Notes under the pieces: generated by a model
What the model saw: the letters and a program-made list of their open reading frames with translations, nothing else
What the model was told of the DNA's origin: nothing
Databases searched by the model: none
Assembly: GCA_023132075.1 (NCBI GenBank)
Contig: JAGLYT010000040.1
Span: 1-9,386 of the forward strand
Length of the DNA: 9,386 nucleotides
Direction: 5' to 3'
Source of the DNA: JAGLHV01 sp023132075 [NCBI: bacterium]
GTDB lineage: Bacteria; CBDUZB01; JAGLHV01
Part shown: piece after piece, positions 6,099-9,386 of the stretch
Layout of the letters: each line of letters begins with the position of its first letter
Numbering within the stretch: position 1 is the stretch's first letter
Position numbers and translations under genes: made by a program

Positions 6099-7181
6099 TC
6101 ATATCAAAGATTCTATCACTCTCACAAACTCATTTGTTGCATCCGGTTTACTTATTTTCTCACAGGCATCGGATAATTTTCTTAATTTTTCTTTGTGCAA
6201 AAATAAATCCAAAACAGTCTTAGCCAAAATAAAGCTATTTAAATCCGGCTCTTTAATTAAAATGGACGCATTTCTTTCACTAAGATAACGTGCATTCATC
6301 TCCTGATGTTTTGCCGTAGCATGAGGATAAGGAATTAGTATGCTGGGTTTACCTTGAGCGATTATTTCAGAAACAGTAACTGCTCCGGCCCTGGAAATAA
6401 TTAAATCAGCTAAAATATAAGCATCAGCTATATCATCCATATAAGGAACGATGTAAGAACAAAAACATCCTGACTGATATTCTTTTTTTACTACATTAAA
6501 ATCTTTCGGCCCCGTAATATGAATAAATTGTATTTTTTCTTTCAGGGATTGCAAAAATTCCAACATCCCTATACTAACCGAATTAAGCACATGTGCACCT
6601 AAACTGCCTCCAAAGATGAACACAGAAAATCTATCACCCTTTAGAGATAAACGGGTGATCGCTCTGTTCTTATCTGTAAATAAAATCTCCTGCCGTACCG
6701 GAACCCCTGTATAAATCGCTTTCTTAGACGAAAAAAACTGCATAGAGTCTTTAAATCCTATTAATACTTTGTTAACTATTCCGGACAAAAAACGATTAGC
6801 TAAACCAACCATTACATTTGGTTCATGAAGAATAACAGGTAAACGATAAAACTTAGCCGCAAAAATTACCGGTGGACAAACATATCCTCCCATCCCCAAA
6901 ATTAAATGAGGACGATTCCTGTTTAATATTCTTATTGCCTGAAAAACCCCATAAATTAATTTGATAAAAAAAAGAAAAAAGCGTAAGGAAATTTTTCTCG
7001 GCATCCCAATGCTGCAAATCGGATAAAACTTAAATCCGGCTCTTTCGACAATTTTCCTAACCTGTTTTTTGTCAGGGCCAACAAAAATGACTTCCCATGA
7101 TTTTTCAATCAAACGGGCAGCCACAGCAATTCCCGGATAAATATGTCCCCCTGTTCCCCCGGTCACAATTAAAATCCGCAT
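6099..7181 (-). CDS. murG: Lipid II synthase MurG (GlcNAc transferase)
   Basis: MurG is the peripheral membrane GT-B glycosyltransferase that moves GlcNAc from UDP-GlcNAc to lipid I, giving lipid II. The 360-residue product has the expected length. The first glycine loop TGGTGGHIYPGIAVA is at 7-21. LGMGGYVCPPV (95-105) and HEPNVMVGLANRFL (119-132) complete the acceptor-binding N-domain; the second matches the usual HEQN motif with Pro for Gln. The hydrophobic, basic stretch at about 62-80 is the likely membrane contact. The C-domain has GGSLGAHVLN (191-200), the donor-binding SRAGAVTVSEI (263-273) and PYPHATAKHQEMNA (284-297). AGAGGA about 5 bases before the ATG at 7181 supports the start. 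It lies between ftsW and murC, so the lipid II maker sits beside its polymerase in the operon. Confidence 0.97.
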   Translation of the reverse strand: MRILIVTGGTGGHIYPGIAVAARLIEKSWEVIFVGPDKKQVRKIVERAGFKFYPICSIGMPRKISLRFFLFFIKLIYGVFQAIRILNRNRPHLILGMGGYVCPPVIFAAKFYRLPVILHEPNVMVGLANRFLSGIVNKVLIGFKDSMQFFSSKKAIYTGVPVRQEILFTDKNRAITRLSLKGDRFSVFIFGGSLGAHVLNSVSIGMLEFLQSLKEKIQFIHITGPKDFNVVKKEYQSGCFCSYIVPYMDDIADAYILADLIISRAGAVTVSEIIAQGKPSILIPYPHATAKHQEMNARYLSERNASILIKEPDLNSFILAKTVLDLFLHKEKLRKLSDACEKISKPDATNEFVRVIESLI

Positions 7182-7251
7182 AAACTTCCTCTAAACAGTA
7201 ATCTTGGTACGCATTCCATATATTTAACAGTTTTCCTTAAACAATCACCTT

Positions 7252-8346
7252 TTAACATTTTGCCTGTCGGGAAATATTCAACAAAATACCTGCTCCGATT
7301 AAACTAAACATTAAAGAAGAACCGCCAAAAGACAAAAAAGGCAACGCTAATCCTTTTGTCGGTAAACAACCAGTTACTACTGCAATATTAAGTATCGCCT
7401 GAAAAGTAATTAAAAAAGTAATACCTGCCGCGAGTAAGCTACCAAAAAGATTCGGTGCTTTCAGGGAAATCTTTCTCCCCTGCCAGGCAAAAACAATAAA
7501 AATGAATACTATTGTTAATGTCCCGACCAATCCCCACTCTTCTCCGATAATGGGAAAAATAAAGTCCGTATGAGGTGCAGGTAAATTAAATAATTTCTGT
7601 TGTGAATTTCCCAATCCCCGGCCAAATATCCCTCCTGACCCAAATGCTGTAAGTGACTGAATAATATGATATCCCTTTCTTTGAGGGTCAGCCCAGGGAT
7701 TAAGAAAACCTAAAATCCTTCTTATCCGATAATCACGCATAATAATAAAAATAAACGTACAAGGCAACATTAGCAAACCAAGATAAGACAAATGAAGCAA
7801 TTTAACTCCACCCATAAAAAACATAATCAAACCTACACTGGCTAAAATGATTGCTCCCCCAAAATCAGGTTCTATTAAAATCAAGCCGAAGAAAATCCCT
7901 AAAATTATTAAATGGGGTAATACCCCTATCTTAAAATCTTTTAGTTTAGCCCGTTTCTTATCTAAAGAACGGGCAAAATAAATTATCATTGCTATTTTAG
8001 CAAATTCCGAGGGTTGAAAAGTAAAAACCCACAATTTTAGCCAACGACGGGCTCCGCCTATTTCTTTGCCAACAATTAATACAGCTAATAAAAGGAAAAA
8101 AGAAATAATCAACAGGAAGGGAGATAATTTCTGCCAGAGATTATAATCTATTTTACTTACAGCAATCATTACAAACAATCCCATAATAGCCCAGAGCAAC
8201 TGTTTCTTAAGGAAAAGCGTACTGTCACCAAATCTTCTTTCAGCCATTATCGCACTAGCATTATAAATCATTATTACCCCAAAAACTACCAAACCACAGG
8301 TAATAAGAAATAACACTTTATTGGGAGAATGCCAATATTTCCTCAT
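7252..8346 (-). CDS. ftsW: Septal peptidoglycan polymerase FtsW (SEDS family)
   Basis: FtsW is the SEDS-family membrane glycosyltransferase that polymerises lipid II into septal glycan with its partner penicillin-binding protein FtsI. The 364-residue product is highly hydrophobic, with about ten membrane helices. SEDS markers are GGARRWLKL (97-105) and FQPSEFAKIA (110-119), followed by EPDFGGA (159-165). NPWADPQRKGYHIIQS (216-231) and GRGLGNSQQK (242-251) come next. The catalytic-loop motif PHTDFIFPIIGEEWG (258-272) contains the expected catalytic aspartate, Asp261. PFLSFGGSS (336-344) lies near the C-terminus. FtsW and RodA share these motifs; position between murD and murG identifies this one as FtsW. 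The ATG at 8346 shares ATGA with the murD stop, implying translational coupling. No partner PBP gene is in the window. Confidence 0.96.
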   Translation of the reverse strand: MRKYWHSPNKVLFLITCGLVVFGVIMIYNASAIMAERRFGDSTLFLKKQLLWAIMGLFVMIAVSKIDYNLWQKLSPFLLIISFFLLLAVLIVGKEIGGARRWLKLWVFTFQPSEFAKIAMIIYFARSLDKKRAKLKDFKIGVLPHLIILGIFFGLILIEPDFGGAIILASVGLIMFFMGGVKLLHLSYLGLLMLPCTFIFIIMRDYRIRRILGFLNPWADPQRKGYHIIQSLTAFGSGGIFGRGLGNSQQKLFNLPAPHTDFIFPIIGEEWGLVGTLTIVFIFIVFAWQGRKISLKAPNLFGSLLAAGITFLITFQAILNIAVVTGCLPTKGLALPFLSFGGSSLMFSLIGAGILLNISRQAKC

Positions 8347-9386
8347 ATTTTTTCCACTTCGGATTTAAAAAATCGTCCTCTTTCCCGAAAATTTTTAAAT
8401 TGATCATAACTGGAACAACCCGGAGAAAAAAGAACAACGTCCTGTCTATCAGAATTTTTATAAGCTACTTCCACTGATTCTCTAACTCCGGATACTTTTA
8501 TTATTTCAGCAACGCCACTTAACTGTTCCTTTATCAAATCACCCGCTTCACCCAGAACGATTAATAATTTAACTTTTTCCCTTATTAATTTTTTTAACGG
8601 AAGATAACCGCTTCCCTTATCTCTTCCGCCCATAATCAAAATAATTTTAGAAGAAAAACTTTCTATTGCTACCAGGGTAGAAAAAACATTTGTCGCTTTG
8701 GAATCATTTATGTATTTTACGCCTTTTATTTTTTTTACAAATTCCAACCGGTGTTCCAGTCCAGAAAAACTTTTAAGTGTTTCTCCTATTATTTCAGGTT
8801 TTATTCCTGCAACTATAGACGCTGTGGAAGCAGCTAATACATTCTCTAAATTATGCATCCCCGGAAGTTTAATATTAGAAGTGGATAAAGACAGTAAATC
8901 ATCCCCCTCCTCATTTAATTTAAAAAAAATATTCCCTTCTTTGATAAATACCCCTTTTTTCAATCGGTCTTTCCGGCTAAAAAAAATAACTTGTGATTTT
9001 ATTCTTTTCGCAATCTCTACACAATAAGAATCATCTCCGTTGAGAACACAAAAATCAGCAGGTGTTTGATTTTTAAACAAATGCGCTTTAATGTCCGCAT
9101 AAATATCCATCTTTTTATGCCGCTCCAAATGATCTGGGGTTATGTTTAAAATAATACCAATATGCGGATTAAAAGTTTTTATCCTTTCTAACTGAAAACT
9201 GCTTATCTCCAAAATCAAAACCGTATTCTTTTTTACCTTGTTTACTAAATCAGAAAAGGGAATTCCTATATTACCTCCCACCAAAACATCTTTTCCCGCC
9301 TTCCTGAAGATTTCTCCTATCAAGGATGTCGTAGTACTTTTACCATTAGTTCCGGTAATAGCAATTATCAATTCTGCATTTACTAA
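8343..9386 (-). CDS. murD: UDP-N-acetylmuramoyl-L-alanine--D-glutamate ligase, 5' end cut by window edge
   Basis: MurD is the cytoplasmic ATP-dependent ligase that adds D-glutamate to UDP-MurNAc-L-Ala. The last 347 residues are visible and the frame is open to the right edge, so the UDP-binding N-domain, usually about 100 residues, lies outside. The fragment begins LVNAELIIAI. It carries the ATP loop TGTNGKSTTT (11-20), GGNIGIPF (37-44), LEISSFQLE (59-67) and NITPDHLERH (81-90). Lys100 in IKAHLF fits the carbamylated lysine. PGMHNLENVLAA (175-186), GLEHRLEFV (209-217), INDSKATN (226-233), MGGRDKG (252-258) and SPGCSSYDQF (321-330) complete the family motifs. The in-frame TTG at 9371, just before the ATP loop, cannot be the true start because it would remove an entire domain. 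The stop overlaps the ftsW start by ATGA. Confidence 0.97.
   Translation of the reverse strand, partial: LVNAELIIAITGTNGKSTTTSLIGEIFRKAGKDVLVGGNIGIPFSDLVNKVKKNTVLILEISSFQLERIKTFNPHIGIILNITPDHLERHKKMDIYADIKAHLFKNQTPADFCVLNGDDSYCVEIAKRIKSQVIFFSRKDRLKKGVFIKEGNIFFKLNEEGDDLLSLSTSNIKLPGMHNLENVLAASTASIVAGIKPEIIGETLKSFSGLEHRLEFVKKIKGVKYINDSKATNVFSTLVAIESFSSKIILIMGGRDKGSGYLPLKKLIREKVKLLIVLGEAGDLIKEQLSGVAEIIKVSGVRESVEVAYKNSDRQDVVLFSPGCSSYDQFKNFRERGRFFKSEVEKI

Noticed and set aside
8698-9027. 109-codon plus-strand ORF opposite murD
   Set aside because: It is the longest shadow, but it lies antisense to conserved MurD motifs and has no start signal or known domain.
9369-9371. TTG as the start of murD
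   Set aside because: The frame stays open to the right edge and MurD needs an N-domain before the ATP loop, so this TTG is an internal Leu codon.
1-9386. CRISPR array, tRNA or rRNA gene, insertion sequence or phage element
   Set aside because: No regularly spaced repeats, cloverleaf pattern, transposase or long inverted ends are seen; the space is taken up by dcw genes.

Overview
The window is one block of the division and cell wall (dcw) cluster of a low-GC bacterium. All genes lie on the minus strand. In transcription order, from the right edge to the left, they are murD (5' end cut by the window), ftsW, murG, murC, murB, ddl, ftsQ, ftsA and ftsZ (only its first 86 codons are inside the window). 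This order is the classic dcw order. No gene in the window looks foreign, broken or mobile.

The organism cannot be named safely from this sequence. The DNA is strongly AT-rich and the coding strand is rich in A and in purines. Shine-Dalgarno sites (AAGGAG, GGAGGTG, AGAGGA) precede most genes. Having both ddl and ftsQ between murB and ftsA is the arrangement of many Gram-negative lineages. The MurB, by contrast, is the shorter type II form, which is widespread outside the gamma-proteobacteria. My inference, at low confidence, is an AT-rich member of a poorly cultivated Gram-negative-type phylum.

Layout from right to left: murD (8343-9386) overlaps ftsW (7252-8346) by ATGA. There is a 70-base gap, then murG (6099-7181), a 52-base gap and murC (4667-6046). 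A 92-base gap leads to murB (3648-4574), which is followed after only 9 bases by ddl (2700-3638). A 101-base gap holds a possible 18-codon leader ORF whose stop overlaps the ftsQ start. ftsQ is 1795-2598. The largest gap is the 212 bases between ftsQ and ftsA. It holds a possible 41-codon hydrophobic ORF that ends 5 bases before ftsA (359-1582). A 99-base gap with repeated GTCAA elements precedes ftsZ (1-259). No stretch longer than 300 bases lacks a gene.

The genes work as one pathway. MurC, MurD and Ddl supply parts of the UDP-MurNAc-pentapeptide. MurB makes its UDP-MurNAc precursor. MurG turns lipid I into lipid II. FtsW polymerises lipid II at the septum, where FtsQ, FtsA and FtsZ organise the divisome. 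murE, murF, mraY, ftsI and ftsL are not in the window. I see no undescribed system here. The items most worth a second look are the two small ORFs in the ftsQ gaps, a possible A-run frameshift extension of FtsQ, and a few residue changes at conserved sites of FtsA, MurB and Ddl.
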